Of a stretch of 64,000 nt of DNA, positions 8,986 to 17,350 are shown in pieces. Numbering within the stretch: position 1 is the stretch's first letter; each line of letters opens with the position of its first letter. The stretch comes from Alcanivorax sp. DP30 (GTDB lineage: Bacteria; Pseudomonadota; Gammaproteobacteria; Pseudomonadales; Alcanivoracaceae). A program made the position numbers and the translations under genes. The notes beneath the pieces are model-generated. The model did no database searches. It was not told where the DNA came from and worked only from the letters and a program-made list of their open reading frames with translations. The DNA lies in contig NZ_WTUY01000002.1 in assembly GCF_009882945.1 (NCBI RefSeq), forward strand, positions 699,325 to 763,324, in the 5' to 3' direction.

Positions 8986-9336
8986 TCAGTGTGTGGCTGA
9001 GACAGCCACTTCGATCACGTCACCCTCCACCCGAACCGGGTAGACATTCAGGCTGACGGTTTCGTCTTCGAGACACTGACCGGTTTCCAGATCAAAGTGC
9101 TGTTTGTAAATCGGTGAGGCGACCACTTTCTTGCCCGCCAGAGAACCCAGCAGACCCCGACTCAGGACATTGGCGTGGCTGAATGGGTCCATATTATCCA
9201 GCGCAAAGAATTTACCATCGCGGGTACAGAACAGGGCTGCCTGGCCCTGGGGCAGGCGCACGCCAACCCCAGTGCCCGGCAACACATCGCTGACGTTACA
9301 AACGGCTTTCCATTCCACAGCAACAGAACTATTCAT
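8986..9336 (-). CDS. nirD: Nitrite reductase [NAD(P)H] small subunit
   Basis: A 116-residue NirD of normal length with the Rieske-like fold of the nitrite reductase small subunit, including the conserved DNMDPFSHANVLSRG region near residues 45-60 and the PIYKQHFDLETG strand. As in other NirD proteins, the Rieske Cys/His cluster ligands are missing, so it is structural or accessory rather than redox-active. It begins 2 nt after the nirB stop codon and works with NirB to reduce nitrite to ammonium in the cytoplasm. Confidence 0.95.
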   Translation of the reverse strand: MNSSVAVEWKAVCNVSDVLPGTGVGVRLPQGQAALFCTRDGKFFALDNMDPFSHANVLSRGLLGSLAGKKVVASPIYKQHFDLETGQCLEDETVSLNVYPVRVEGDVIEVAVSATH

Positions 9337-9338
9337 GA

Positions 9339-11867
9339 TCAGGCCTCCTCCACCAATTCAATCCGTTCGTGATCATAGGCCGGACGACGCTGGCCACGTT
9401 CACGGACATACTTGAGGTTGTCATCCGCGGCATCATCGTTGACGAAATGCTTGAAGCGTTTTAGCGCTTCCTCGTCTTCAATGGTGGTCTTCCACTCACA
9501 CTGGTAGGTGGCGATGACATGCTGCATCTGCGCTTCCAGCTCGTCGCCAATACCCAGAGAGTCGTTAAGAATGACGTCTTTCAGGTAATCAAGGCCGCCT
9601 TCCAGATTCTCCAGCCAGACGCTGGTACGCTGCAGACGATCTGCCGTCTTGATGTAGAACATCAGGAAGCGGTCGATGGTTTTGATCAGTTCTTCGTCGG
9701 AAAGATCGGACGCAAACAAATCGGCGTGACGAGGGCGCATGCCACCGTTACCACACACATAAAGGTTCCAGCCCTTTTCGGTGGCGATTACCCCCACATC
9801 CTTGCTCTGGGCTTCGGCACACTCACGGGTGCAACCACTGAACGCCATCTTGAGTTTGTGCGGGCTACGCAGCCCCTTGTAGCGCTCTTCCACCTGAATG
9901 GCTGTACCCACGGAGTCTTTCACCCCGTAGCGGCACCAGGTGGAACCTACACAGGATTTCACGGTACGCAGGGACTTGCCGTAGGCATGACCGGTTTCAA
10001 ACCCGGCATCCACAAGAATTTTCCAGATCTCGGGGAGCTGGTCGACGCGGGCACCGAACAGATCCACACGCTGACCACCGGTGATCTTTGTGTAGAGGTC
10101 GTACTGCTTGGCCACTTCACCCAGAACGATCAGCTTGTCCGGGGTAATTTCGCCACCCGCCACACGGGGCACGATGGAGTAGGTACCATCGCGCTGCATG
10201 TTACCGAGGAAGTAATCATTGGTATCCTGCAAGCCGGCGTGGGGCTTCTCGAGAATATAATCGTTCCAGCAGGATGCGAGGACAGAGCCCACGGTGGGCT
10301 TGCAGATATCACAGCCGTCACCACTACCGTGTTTTTCCAGCATCTGGTCAAACGTCTTGATCTCGCCCACACGCACCAGGTGATAGATCTCTTCACGGGA
10401 ATAGGCGAAGTGTTCACACAGGTGGTTGTTGACTTCCACACCGCGTTTTTCCAGTTCACTGTCCAGCACCTGTTTCACCAGCGCCGTACAACCGCCACAG
10501 GTAGCAGAGGCCTTGGTGCATGACTTGAGATCACCAACCGTCATGGCGCCATCGTCGATGGCCGCGCACAGATCGCCTTTGGACACGTTATTACAGGAAC
10601 AAATCTGCGCGGTGTCGGGCAGTGCATCGGCCCCCAGCAGCGGCGCGCCATCGGAAACCGGCGCAACCAGTGCCGCCGGCTCTCCAGGCAGATCCATCTC
10701 ATTCAAGCAAAGCTGCAGCAGATTGCCGTAATCGGCAGCATCGCCCACCAGCACAGCGCCGAGCAATTTCTTGCCGCACTCACTGATGACCGCCTTCTTG
10801 TAGACGCCGGCGGTCTGATCCATGAACACGGTGCTGCGACAGCCGGGGGTGTTGCCATGGGCGTCACCGATAGACGCCACATCCACCCCCATCAATTTCA
10901 GTTTGGTGCTCATATCCGCACCCTGGAAGGCATTCTCACTCTTGCCCATCAGGTGCTCGGCGGCCACTTCTGCCATCTGGTAACCGGGCGCCACCAGACC
11001 GAAGATGCGGCCATTCCACAGCGCCACTTCACCGATCGCATAAATGTCTTCATCGGACGTGACGCAGTGATCGTTGACCACAATGCCGCCCCGCTCGCCC
11101 AGTTCAAGCTCACAGGCGCGAGCCAGCGCGTCCTGCGGACGGATACCGGCGGAGAAGACGATGACATCGGTTTCCAGATGCTTGTCATCGCCGAAGTTCA
11201 TGCGATGTTTGCAGCTCTCGCCGTCGATAATTTCCTGGGTACCGGTGCTGGTATGCACGGTCACACCCAGTTCCTGAATCTTGTCTTTCAGCAGGCCGCC
11301 ACCAAAGTCATCGACCTGTACGGCCATCAGACGCGGAGCAAATTCAACGACGTGGGTCTCAAGCCCCAGGTCATGCAGCGCCTTGGCGGCTTCCAGACCC
11401 AGCAAGCCCCCACCCACCACGGTGCCCACCTTGCCGTCCTTGCTGGCGGCAATCATGGCATCCAGATCGTCGATGGTCCGGTAGACGAAACAGTTCTCAC
11501 GATCATTACCCGGGATCGGCGGAACGAACGGATAAGAACCGGTAGCAAATACCAGCTTGTCGTAACTGAGCGTCTCACCCGTATTGGTGGTTACGGTTTT
11601 CGCTGCCCGGTCGATACTGTCGGCACGGGTCTTGAGTTTCAGCGAGATGTCATGCTCTTCAAAGAAACCCAGCGGCACCAGGGACAGATCATCCGCGGTC
11701 TTGCCGCTGAAGTAGCTGGTCAGCCCTACCCGGTCATAGGCCGGCAGCGGCTCTTCACAAAGAACGGTAATGTCGTATTGCTCACGGCCGCCCTGGGCAA
11801 CCAGCGATTCCAGATATCGCTGACCTACCATCCCGTGACCGATCAAAAGAAGTTGTTGCTTTGCCAT
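9339..11867 (-). CDS. nirB: Nitrite reductase [NAD(P)H] large subunit
   Basis: An 842-residue assimilatory nitrite reductase (nitrite to ammonium, six electrons from NAD(P)H). In order it has an FAD/NAD-binding oxidoreductase module, a BFD-like [2Fe-2S] domain at about 420-475 (CSCNN and CxxC in ATCGGC), a ferredoxin-like half, and the siroheme/[4Fe-4S] domain with SGCTREC and YVCGNGG ligands near residues 675-715. The start is ATG 11867 with GAGGGTGAG about 8 nt upstream; GTG 11876 lies inside that motif. It is the first gene of the nitrate assimilation operon. A sigma-54 promoter match ends about 30 nt upstream of the start, which implies nitrogen (Ntr) control. Confidence 0.96.
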   Translation of the reverse strand: MAKQQLLLIGHGMVGQRYLESLVAQGGREQYDITVLCEEPLPAYDRVGLTSYFSGKTADDLSLVPLGFFEEHDISLKLKTRADSIDRAAKTVTTNTGETLSYDKLVFATGSYPFVPPIPGNDRENCFVYRTIDDLDAMIAASKDGKVGTVVGGGLLGLEAAKALHDLGLETHVVEFAPRLMAVQVDDFGGGLLKDKIQELGVTVHTSTGTQEIIDGESCKHRMNFGDDKHLETDVIVFSAGIRPQDALARACELELGERGGIVVNDHCVTSDEDIYAIGEVALWNGRIFGLVAPGYQMAEVAAEHLMGKSENAFQGADMSTKLKLMGVDVASIGDAHGNTPGCRSTVFMDQTAGVYKKAVISECGKKLLGAVLVGDAADYGNLLQLCLNEMDLPGEPAALVAPVSDGAPLLGADALPDTAQICSCNNVSKGDLCAAIDDGAMTVGDLKSCTKASATCGGCTALVKQVLDSELEKRGVEVNNHLCEHFAYSREEIYHLVRVGEIKTFDQMLEKHGSGDGCDICKPTVGSVLASCWNDYILEKPHAGLQDTNDYFLGNMQRDGTYSIVPRVAGGEITPDKLIVLGEVAKQYDLYTKITGGQRVDLFGARVDQLPEIWKILVDAGFETGHAYGKSLRTVKSCVGSTWCRYGVKDSVGTAIQVEERYKGLRSPHKLKMAFSGCTRECAEAQSKDVGVIATEKGWNLYVCGNGGMRPRHADLFASDLSDEELIKTIDRFLMFYIKTADRLQRTSVWLENLEGGLDYLKDVILNDSLGIGDELEAQMQHVIATYQCEWKTTIEDEEALKRFKHFVNDDAADDNLKYVRERGQRRPAYDHERIELVEEA

Positions 11868-11907
11868 AAGGCTCACCCTCGCGGTGCGTAACTGACAGCG
11901 CTACCTG

Positions 11908-11923
11908 AGCAAGGCCTATGCCA
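11908..11923 (-). promoter_or_regulatory. Sigma-54 (-24/-12) promoter for the nirBD-nasA operon
   Basis: The minus strand reads TGGCATAGGCCTTGCT. This matches the RpoN consensus TGGCACR-N4-TTGCW with one mismatch and exact GG/GC spacing. Transcription would begin near 11897, leaving a leader of about 30 nt to the nirB ATG. Confidence 0.8.
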
Positions 11924-12007
11924 AATCAATAACCCCCTGTTTTTAATATATTTATTTATTTATTCTTATAATTCTTCACTTAGCCATGCATTGATTTAAT
12001 GCGCAGA

Positions 12008-12036
12008 TGCACGACGAAGATGCACTTTTTCGTGCA
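12008..12036. promoter_or_regulatory. Candidate NtrC enhancer sites (nirB side)
   Basis: Two overlapping dyads sit here: TGCAC-N7-ATGCA at 12008-12024 and TGCAC-N6-GTGCA at 12021-12036. The known NtrC site form is TGCAC-N7-GTGCA, so one half-site base or one spacer base deviates in each. They lie about 119 and 131 bp upstream of the predicted nirB start point, the usual distance for NtrC enhancers. Confidence 0.55.
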
Positions 12037-12356
12037 CCTTTATGAGTCAATTGCGCAGATCCGCGAAGCACAGCACTGAAAACCAGCACCCGCTCCGTTC
12101 CATAAACTCATAACACAATATGGATCCGCCTCTTACCAGGCCGCTCCCTTTCCGATCTTTGATCTGGACAACTGTCTGGAAAGGTATTTCCCGATCAGAA
12201 TGCCATCATCGCTCTGCCTGCATACCGCGAGTGCGTATGCGGTCCACGCCTTGGTAGATGCTGCATCGCATCCAAAACACGACGACAAACACACCGGCAC
12301 ATTTTGGGCGCCCAACCGGAGCCCTCATATAAGGCAGAAATCAAAAACAAGATATT

Positions 12357-12373
12357 TGCACGTATTTTGGGCA
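12357..12373. promoter_or_regulatory. Candidate NtrC site (transporter side)
   Basis: TGCAC-GTATTTT-GGGCA is a 17-bp imperfect dyad differing from TGCAC-N7-GTGCA by one base. It is centred about 142 bp upstream of the predicted start point of the nitrate transporter transcript. Dyad quality is modest. Confidence 0.4.
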
Positions 12374-12480
12374 AAATTTTCGCCCCATCATGCAGCCTCA
12401 AGCATCACGATCCCGCACTAAAATCACAGAACAGCAACGCCAACCCAAGATTTTCCAATAAATATCAACAAGTTAAATAT

Positions 12481-12496
12481 TGGCACGAGCATTGCT
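12481..12496 (+). promoter_or_regulatory. Sigma-54 (-24/-12) promoter for the nitrate transporter
   Basis: TGGCACGAGCATTGCT matches the RpoN consensus TGGCACR-N4-TTGCW at every defined position. Transcription is expected near 12507, 32 nt before the transporter ATG. It faces away from the nirB promoter; the 557 bp between them hold the NtrC-like dyads and an AT-rich stretch at 11940-12000. Confidence 0.88.
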
Positions 12497-12538
12497 TTGC
12501 CATAGCCCATCGACCAACCGCCCGTGGACGGAGTGATC

Positions 12539-14008
12539 ATGAGCGCCGACAAACTGAATCTTCTTAATTTTTCTGCACCGCGAATCCGGCTGCTTCATCT
12601 GAGCTGGATCGCATTCTTCATCACCTTTGTGGTGTGGTTTTCACACGCACCACTGATGGGACACCTGCGCGAGGCCTTTGACCTCACCACGGACCAGGTC
12701 AAGGCGCTTCTGATCCTCAATGTGGCACTGACCATTCCAGCACGCGTGATCATCGGCTCCCTGGTAGACCGCTTTGGTCCGCGCAAGGTATTCGGCCTCC
12801 TGCTGATCATTTCAGCATTTCCATGTTGGGCATTTGCCATGTCCACCAGCTTCGAACAGCTGGCCGTGACCCGATTGCTAATGGGCTTTGTCGGTGCCGG
12901 ATTTGTGGTGGGTATTCGCCTGATCGGTGAGTGGTTCCCTGCACGCGAAGTGGGACTGGCCGAAGGGGTATATGGTGGCTGGGGTAACTTTGGTTCTGCC
13001 GCTGCGGCAATCACACTACCCACTGTAGCCATGCTGTTTGGTGGTGAAGACGGCTGGCGATGGGCCATTGCCAGCACCGGCCTGATCGCGATGATCTACG
13101 GCGCGATTTTCCTGTGGCGCGCACGCAACACCCCCCAAGGCTCCTCCTACTTCAAGCCAAAGCGCAGTGCCGCCCTGGAAGTCAGCACCAAGCGCGACCT
13201 GTATTTCTACCTGGCCATGAGCGTGCCACTGTATGCGGCCCTGCTGGTCATCGTATGGCGCCTGGGTCCAACCAATCTTGCCCTGTTCGGCACCACGGCC
13301 CAATACATACTGGTCTCCCTGATCCTTGCACTGGGTATCGTGCAGATCGGTCAGGCCTGGCGGGTAAACCGCGAGCATCTTAAAGAAGGTGTGGATGAAC
13401 AGGATCGTTACAGCTTCAAGCAGGTCGCCATCCTGGATCTGTCCTATCTGGTGACATTCGGCTCCGAGCTTGCGGTCGTCTCCATGTTGCCGCTGTTCTT
13501 TGCTGACACATTCAAGCTAGAACCGGTAATGGCAGGCTTGCTGGCGTCCGGCTATGCCTTCATGAACCTGGCGGCCCGCCCTAGTGGTGGCTGGTTGTCA
13601 GATAAATTCGGCCGCAAGAAATCGTTGATCATTCTCCTCGCCGGACTGATGGTCGGCTATGGCCTGATGAGCCAGATCAGCAGCACCTGGCCGCTGGCAC
13701 TGGCAGTGATCGCCACCATGTGTTGTTCCTTCTTCGTGCAGGCAGGCGAAGGCGCGGTATTTGCCACTGTTCCTCTGATCAAGCGCCGCCTGACCGGCCA
13801 GATTGCGGGCATGGTGGGAGCCTACGGAAACACCGGTGCGGTCATTTTCCTTACCGTGCTGACCTTTGTAGAGCCAAGCACCTTCTTCCTGGTTATTGCA
13901 GCCAGCGCCGCCGTTGCCTTCGTGGCCGTGCAATTCCTGGATGAACCCAAGGGACACATTGCCGAAATTGACGAGACCGGACAGGTCCAGCTGATCAACG
14001 TGGGCTAA
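12539..14008 (+). CDS. MFS nitrate/nitrite transporter (NarK/NasA type)
   Basis: A 489-residue major-facilitator protein of the nitrate/nitrite porter family with about 12 transmembrane helices. The family signatures are present: the FSHAPLMG region in TM1, [15 protein letters not shown] after TM2, [16 protein letters not shown] in TM4 and the [13 protein letters not shown] loop. It imports nitrate for assimilation. The start is ATG 12539 with GGAG 5 nt upstream; GTG 12524 is upstream of that motif. A perfect sigma-54 promoter precedes it, and the PP2C/kinase gene follows after about 56 bp, probably in the same transcript. Confidence 0.93.
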   Translation: MSADKLNLLNFSAPRIRLLHLSWIAFFITFVVWFSHAPLMGHLREAFDLTTDQVKALLILNVALTIPARVIIGSLVDRFGPRKVFGLLLIISAFPCWAFAMSTSFEQLAVTRLLMGFVGAGFVVGIRLIGEWFPAREVGLAEGVYGGWGNFGSAAAAITLPTVAMLFGGEDGWRWAIASTGLIAMIYGAIFLWRARNTPQGSSYFKPKRSAALEVSTKRDLYFYLAMSVPLYAALLVIVWRLGPTNLALFGTTAQYILVSLILALGIVQIGQAWRVNREHLKEGVDEQDRYSFKQVAILDLSYLVTFGSELAVVSMLPLFFADTFKLEPVMAGLLASGYAFMNLAARPSGGWLSDKFGRKKSLIILLAGLMVGYGLMSQISSTWPLALAVIATMCCSFFVQAGEGAVFATVPLIKRRLTGQIAGMVGAYGNTGAVIFLTVLTFVEPSTFFLVIAASAAVAFVAVQFLDEPKGHIAEIDETGQVQLINVG

Positions 14009-14064
14009 GATGATAATGGCCGGCCCTGGGCCGGTCTGTTCAGGATTGAGCACAGGGAATGACC

Positions 14065-15789
14065 ATGGACGTTTCGATTGCAACGCAAACGCCCGATGCC
14101 GTGAATGATTCCCCTATCAAAAGGGAACCGGAGCTGGCACCCCGGGTACGCATTGGCCAATACAGTGACAGTGGCCCCAAGCTCCACAATCAGGATGCGC
14201 TGGCCATGCGGATTCCCGAAGGGAGCCTGCTGCGCACCAAGGGCATCGTGTCAGCACTGGCTGATGGTCTATCCACAGCGGGCGCTGCACGAGAAGCAGC
14301 CGAATCCTGCGTGCTGGGCTTTATCAGTGATTACTATGCGACACCGGCATTATGGAGTGTTCCTCGCTCTGCCCAGAAAGTGCTTGAAGCATTGAATCGC
14401 TGGTTGTGTCGGCAAACCCTTGCCGGTGAAAGTCACCTCTGCACCCTGTCCCTGCTGATCCTGCGATCACAAACCGCTCACCTGTTTCAGGTGGGCGATT
14501 CCCGCATCTGGCGCCTGCGTAACGACAAGCTGGAATGTCTGACCCGCGATCACAGCCGCATGCTCGGTGATAACCGCCAGGTGCTGACCCGCGTCATGGG
14601 AGGAGACACCCGCCTGGATGTGGACTACTGCAGCAGCGATCTTCAGGTCGGTGATATCTTCCTGCTGACCAGTGATGGCGTGCACGGCTTTCTCAGTCGC
14701 TCGCGGATGCAGGGGATCCTGAGGGGTTGCTCCAAACCGGAGATCTGCTCCCAGGCATTGGTGGAAGCCGCGATCGCCAACGGCAGCGATGACAATGTCA
14801 GCTGCCAGGTTCTGACCATCGACGCCCTGCCCGATGCCGGTGCCGATGAAGTGTTACGGCAACGGGGCAATCTGCCCCTGCCGCCTCCACTCACTCCCGG
14901 TGTCCGTGTAGATGGTTTCACAGTCATTCGTGAATTGTATGCCAGCGTGCGCAGTCATCTTTATCTGGTGGAAGATGCGGACGGAGAGCGCTCGGTGCTG
15001 AAAACCCCCTCTGTCAATCTGGAGGATGACCGCTTTTCCCTTGAACGGTTTGTCATGGAGGGCTGGGTTGGCAACCGGCTGCGCAACCCACATCTGCTCC
15101 GCTACCTGCCTATTCAGGATAACCCCAGTTGCCTGTACCAGCGCCTGGAATTCATTGATGGCGTTACCCTCAAGCAATGGTTGAACGACCACCCCGACGC
15201 CCCGGTGGAAGAAAAACTCTACCTGGCGGATCAACTGCTCAACGGTATCCGGGCCCTGCACCGAGCCGATGTAATCCATGGTGATTTGAAACCCGACAAC
15301 ATCATGGTGGACAGCAACGGCTTGGTCCGAATCGTGGACTTTGGCAGCTGCCACTGCCGGGGCATGGAGCAGATAAACGCGGGTATTCCCCTTGGCACCC
15401 GTGATTACAGTGCACCTGAGCTGGTGGAAGGCACAACCCCGTCAGAGCAGAGCGATTTATTTTCAGTGGGTGTCATCATCCACGAGATGCTCACCAGCGC
15501 CCTGCCCTGGCACGGCCGCTACGAGAAAGCCACGCATCAACCCTTGCCAGCGCTGCAGGGACAAAATGCCTTTATCCCCCTGTGGATCAACAACGTGCTG
15601 CAAATCGCCTTGCATCGCCAGCCCAATCAGCGCTTCGCGGACGCCGCCGAATTCCGTGACGCCCTGCGCCGGCCAGTGCGCAGCACCAAAGCGGCGAAGG
15701 ATAGCAGCGTCAATGAATTACGGCTTTGGAAAGGAGCATGCGTAGTACTGGTGATGTTGCTGTTAATCAGTGTCAGCCTTAATCAATGA
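14065..15789 (+). CDS. Fused PP2C phosphatase / Ser-Thr protein kinase, membrane-tethered
   Basis: A 574-residue bifunctional signalling protein. Residues about 30-255 form a PP2C-type phosphatase (HNQDA, ADG, LTSDGVHGF and DDN metal-site motifs). Residues about 280-545 form a eukaryotic-like kinase with a Lys in VLKTPS, the catalytic loop HGDLKPDN (HGD in place of HRD), a DFG Mg-binding motif and SAPEL. One hydrophobic helix at about 553-572 ends the chain, so it is tail-anchored with the enzymes in the cytoplasm. ATG 14065 is preferred to ATG 14059 because AGGGA lies 6 nt upstream. A homologous kinase occupies the nitrate locus of Pseudomonas aeruginosa (recalled). Control of nitrate uptake or reduction by phosphorylation is inference. 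Confidence 0.88.
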   Translation: MDVSIATQTPDAVNDSPIKREPELAPRVRIGQYSDSGPKLHNQDALAMRIPEGSLLRTKGIVSALADGLSTAGAAREAAESCVLGFISDYYATPALWSVPRSAQKVLEALNRWLCRQTLAGESHLCTLSLLILRSQTAHLFQVGDSRIWRLRNDKLECLTRDHSRMLGDNRQVLTRVMGGDTRLDVDYCSSDLQVGDIFLLTSDGVHGFLSRSRMQGILRGCSKPEICSQALVEAAIANGSDDNVSCQVLTIDALPDAGADEVLRQRGNLPLPPPLTPGVRVDGFTVIRELYASVRSHLYLVEDADGERSVLKTPSVNLEDDRFSLERFVMEGWVGNRLRNPHLLRYLPIQDNPSCLYQRLEFIDGVTLKQWLNDHPDAPVEEKLYLADQLLNGIRALHRADVIHGDLKPDNIMVDSNGLVRIVDFGSCHCRGMEQINAGIPLGTRDYSAPELVEGTTPSEQSDLFSVGVIIHEMLTSALPWHGRYEKATHQPLPALQGQNAFIPLWINNVLQIALHRQPNQRFADAAEFRDALRRPVRSTKAAKDSSVNELRLWKGACVVLVMLLLISVSLNQ

Positions 15790-15803
15790 ACGACAGGATA
15801 ATT

Positions 15804-15935
15804 AATAATGAATAGCTGCGCGAGCAGCGACTGTCTTCATACCAAGCAATGAGGCCGCGCCCAAACTCTGGGCGCGGCCTCATGCGATTCAAAACACGAA
15901 AACCCGTCTTGCGACGTTATTAACTATTCATTATT
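15804..15935. repeat. 12-bp inverted repeat flanking the hairpin
   Basis: AATAATGAATAG at 15804-15815 is exactly complementary to CTATTCATTATT at 15924-15935. The arms bracket the hairpin at 15851 and the right arm reaches the stop codon of the DUF1285 gene. Confidence 0.6.
15851..15881. terminator. Hairpin between convergent genes
   Basis: A 13-bp perfect GC-rich stem, GAGGCCGCGCCCA, pairs with TGGGCGCGGCCTC around a 5-nt loop. There is no long U tract on either strand, so it may work as a bidirectional stop or simply as an RNA 3' barrier. The core GAGGCCGCG recurs in the hairpin at 23418. Confidence 0.6.
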
Positions 15936-16477
15936 CATTCTTCCAGAGCCCCCAACTCAAACCGCTCCCCGCCACTCTCAACCACCAACCTGCCACCCTC
16001 TTCCCTACCCCAGTCGATCAGCTGGTAGAAAGCACTGCGGCCAATAAGGGCTTCAAGGTTCTTGCGTACAGTGATGTAGGGGGATGGTTCACCGGTTTCA
16101 GGATCAGTCACTACCCGGATGGGGTGCTCGGCAGAGGCGACAACGTGGCTACCCACATTGGTGGTGAAGACCAGTTTGCCATCCACCCGTTGCACCTCTC
16201 CCGCCACGAAAGGCGCATCATCCACCTGGATACGCAGCTTCTCCACCGGGGTAATGAGAAAGTAATCATCCCCTTCGAGCAGCAGGATGGTGGAGAACAA
16301 GGCCACCATTCGCTCGCGCTCAATGGCTGAGCCTTCGTAGTACCAGGTACCATCACGGGCAATGCGCATATCAATGTCCGCATGACGCTCCGGCTTCCAC
16401 TGCTCCACCGGCGGCAAACCCTGCTCGTCCAGGCCTGCTTTGTCCAGCAGCGTGAGCAGGTCTTCCGTCTTGCTCAT
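15935..16477 (-). CDS. DUF1285 family protein
   Basis: A 180-residue soluble protein that matches the DUF1285 family pattern, including the DGTWYYEGSAIERERMV segment near residues 42-60, GDDYFLITPVEKLRIQVDD near 69-90 and the YITVRKNLEALI stretch. The family is widespread in Proteobacteria and has no assigned reaction. The ATG overlaps the stop of the upstream TetR gene by 4 nt, so the two are co-translated. Conserved coupling to a TetR regulator is the main functional clue available here. Confidence 0.88.
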   Translation of the reverse strand: MSKTEDLLTLLDKAGLDEQGLPPVEQWKPERHADIDMRIARDGTWYYEGSAIERERMVALFSTILLLEGDDYFLITPVEKLRIQVDDAPFVAGEVQRVDGKLVFTTNVGSHVVASAEHPIRVVTDPETGEPSPYITVRKNLEALIGRSAFYQLIDWGREEGGRLVVESGGERFELGALEE

Positions 16478-17109
16478 CGCGGGCCCCGCTGGCCCTTGTT
16501 ACCCATGCGGATGCCTATCTCGATCAGGAAATCGAGGAAATCTTCCTTGTCCTCGATCAACCGCTTGTAAAACGGCGATTCCATCAGCGCTACCGCACCG
16601 TGGGCCAGCGCCCAGGCGGAACAGATATGGTAGATGGGTGGCACCTCTTCCAGGGAGCCTTCTGCCATCCGGGCTTCCACAATTTCGGTAAGACGGGCGA
16701 AATTGGCCTCGCGAATGCTATGCAGCTTTTCCACCAGCTCTGGCAAGGCATGATCCTTGATCACCTTGTTTTCCAGGCGATCAAACAGCTGGTAGCGCTT
16801 GGGGTCGGAAATGCGGAAGCGGAAGTATTCACGCACCAGCCTTTCCTTGTTGTCCGCATCCGAGATCTGCTTGAATACATCCGCCAGATCTTCCTCGTAG
16901 CGGATCATCAGGAGCAAATAGATCTCGTTCTTGGTCTCGAAGTGCTTGTAGATGGTGCCCTTACCAATCCCTACCCGGTCGGCAATCATCTCCACTGTTA
17001 CCCGGTCTTCGCCTTCCTCAAGAAACAATTCCAGAGCGGCATCAAGAATCTGCCGTTCACGCTGACGAAATTCCTGCGCTTTTCGCGTGGCTTTTTCCAG
17101 GTCACCCAT
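16474..17109 (-). CDS. TetR-family transcriptional regulator
   Basis: A 211-residue TetR/AcrR regulator. The N-terminal helix-turn-helix lies at about residues 18-65, with the conserved IADRVGIGKGTIYKHFETKNEIY recognition region. The C-terminal ligand and dimer domain is less conserved. ATG 17109 is chosen because AAGGAG lies about 7 nt upstream; the longer frame from 17127 runs over that motif. It is co-transcribed with the DUF1285 gene and divergent from the PLP enzyme. Targets are unknown; autoregulation through the 240-bp divergent region is plausible. Confidence 0.88.
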   Translation of the reverse strand: MGDLEKATRKAQEFRQRERQILDAALELFLEEGEDRVTVEMIADRVGIGKGTIYKHFETKNEIYLLLMIRYEEDLADVFKQISDADNKERLVREYFRFRISDPKRYQLFDRLENKVIKDHALPELVEKLHSIREANFARLTEIVEARMAEGSLEEVPPIYHICSAWALAHGAVALMESPFYKRLIEDKEDFLDFLIEIGIRMGNKGQRGPR

Positions 17110-17350
17110 CCAATTCTCCTTGAGCACAACAGGGCTGCTAAGCGCCCCGAAACCATCCGGATTCAGGCTGATTGGTGCTGCCTGGCGTTTTCCGGTGTTT
17201 TGCAGGTGTGATTCTAACGTATTCCTTTTTTGTACGCATACGGCAGCAGCAGATTACCGGCAAACTGTTACCCTGTTAAACAGTCACTGAATAACGCCTT
17301 CAAGGCCGGTAGCATGACATCAACGTGTTACCTCCACAGGAGCCACCAGG

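Noticed and set aside
9519-11891. Plus-strand frames antisense to nirB (334 and 344 codons)
   Set aside because: nirB is conserved across its full length on the minus strand; the antisense products resemble no protein.
12133-12402. Small minus-strand frames (60-68 codons) in the nirB/transporter gap
   Set aside because: No ribosome site, overlapping frames, and the region is better explained as regulatory DNA.
16980-17350. A TetR operator between the regulator and the PLP enzyme
   Set aside because: Only 5-bp arms (CGTAT/ATACG) far apart were found, which is not above chance.
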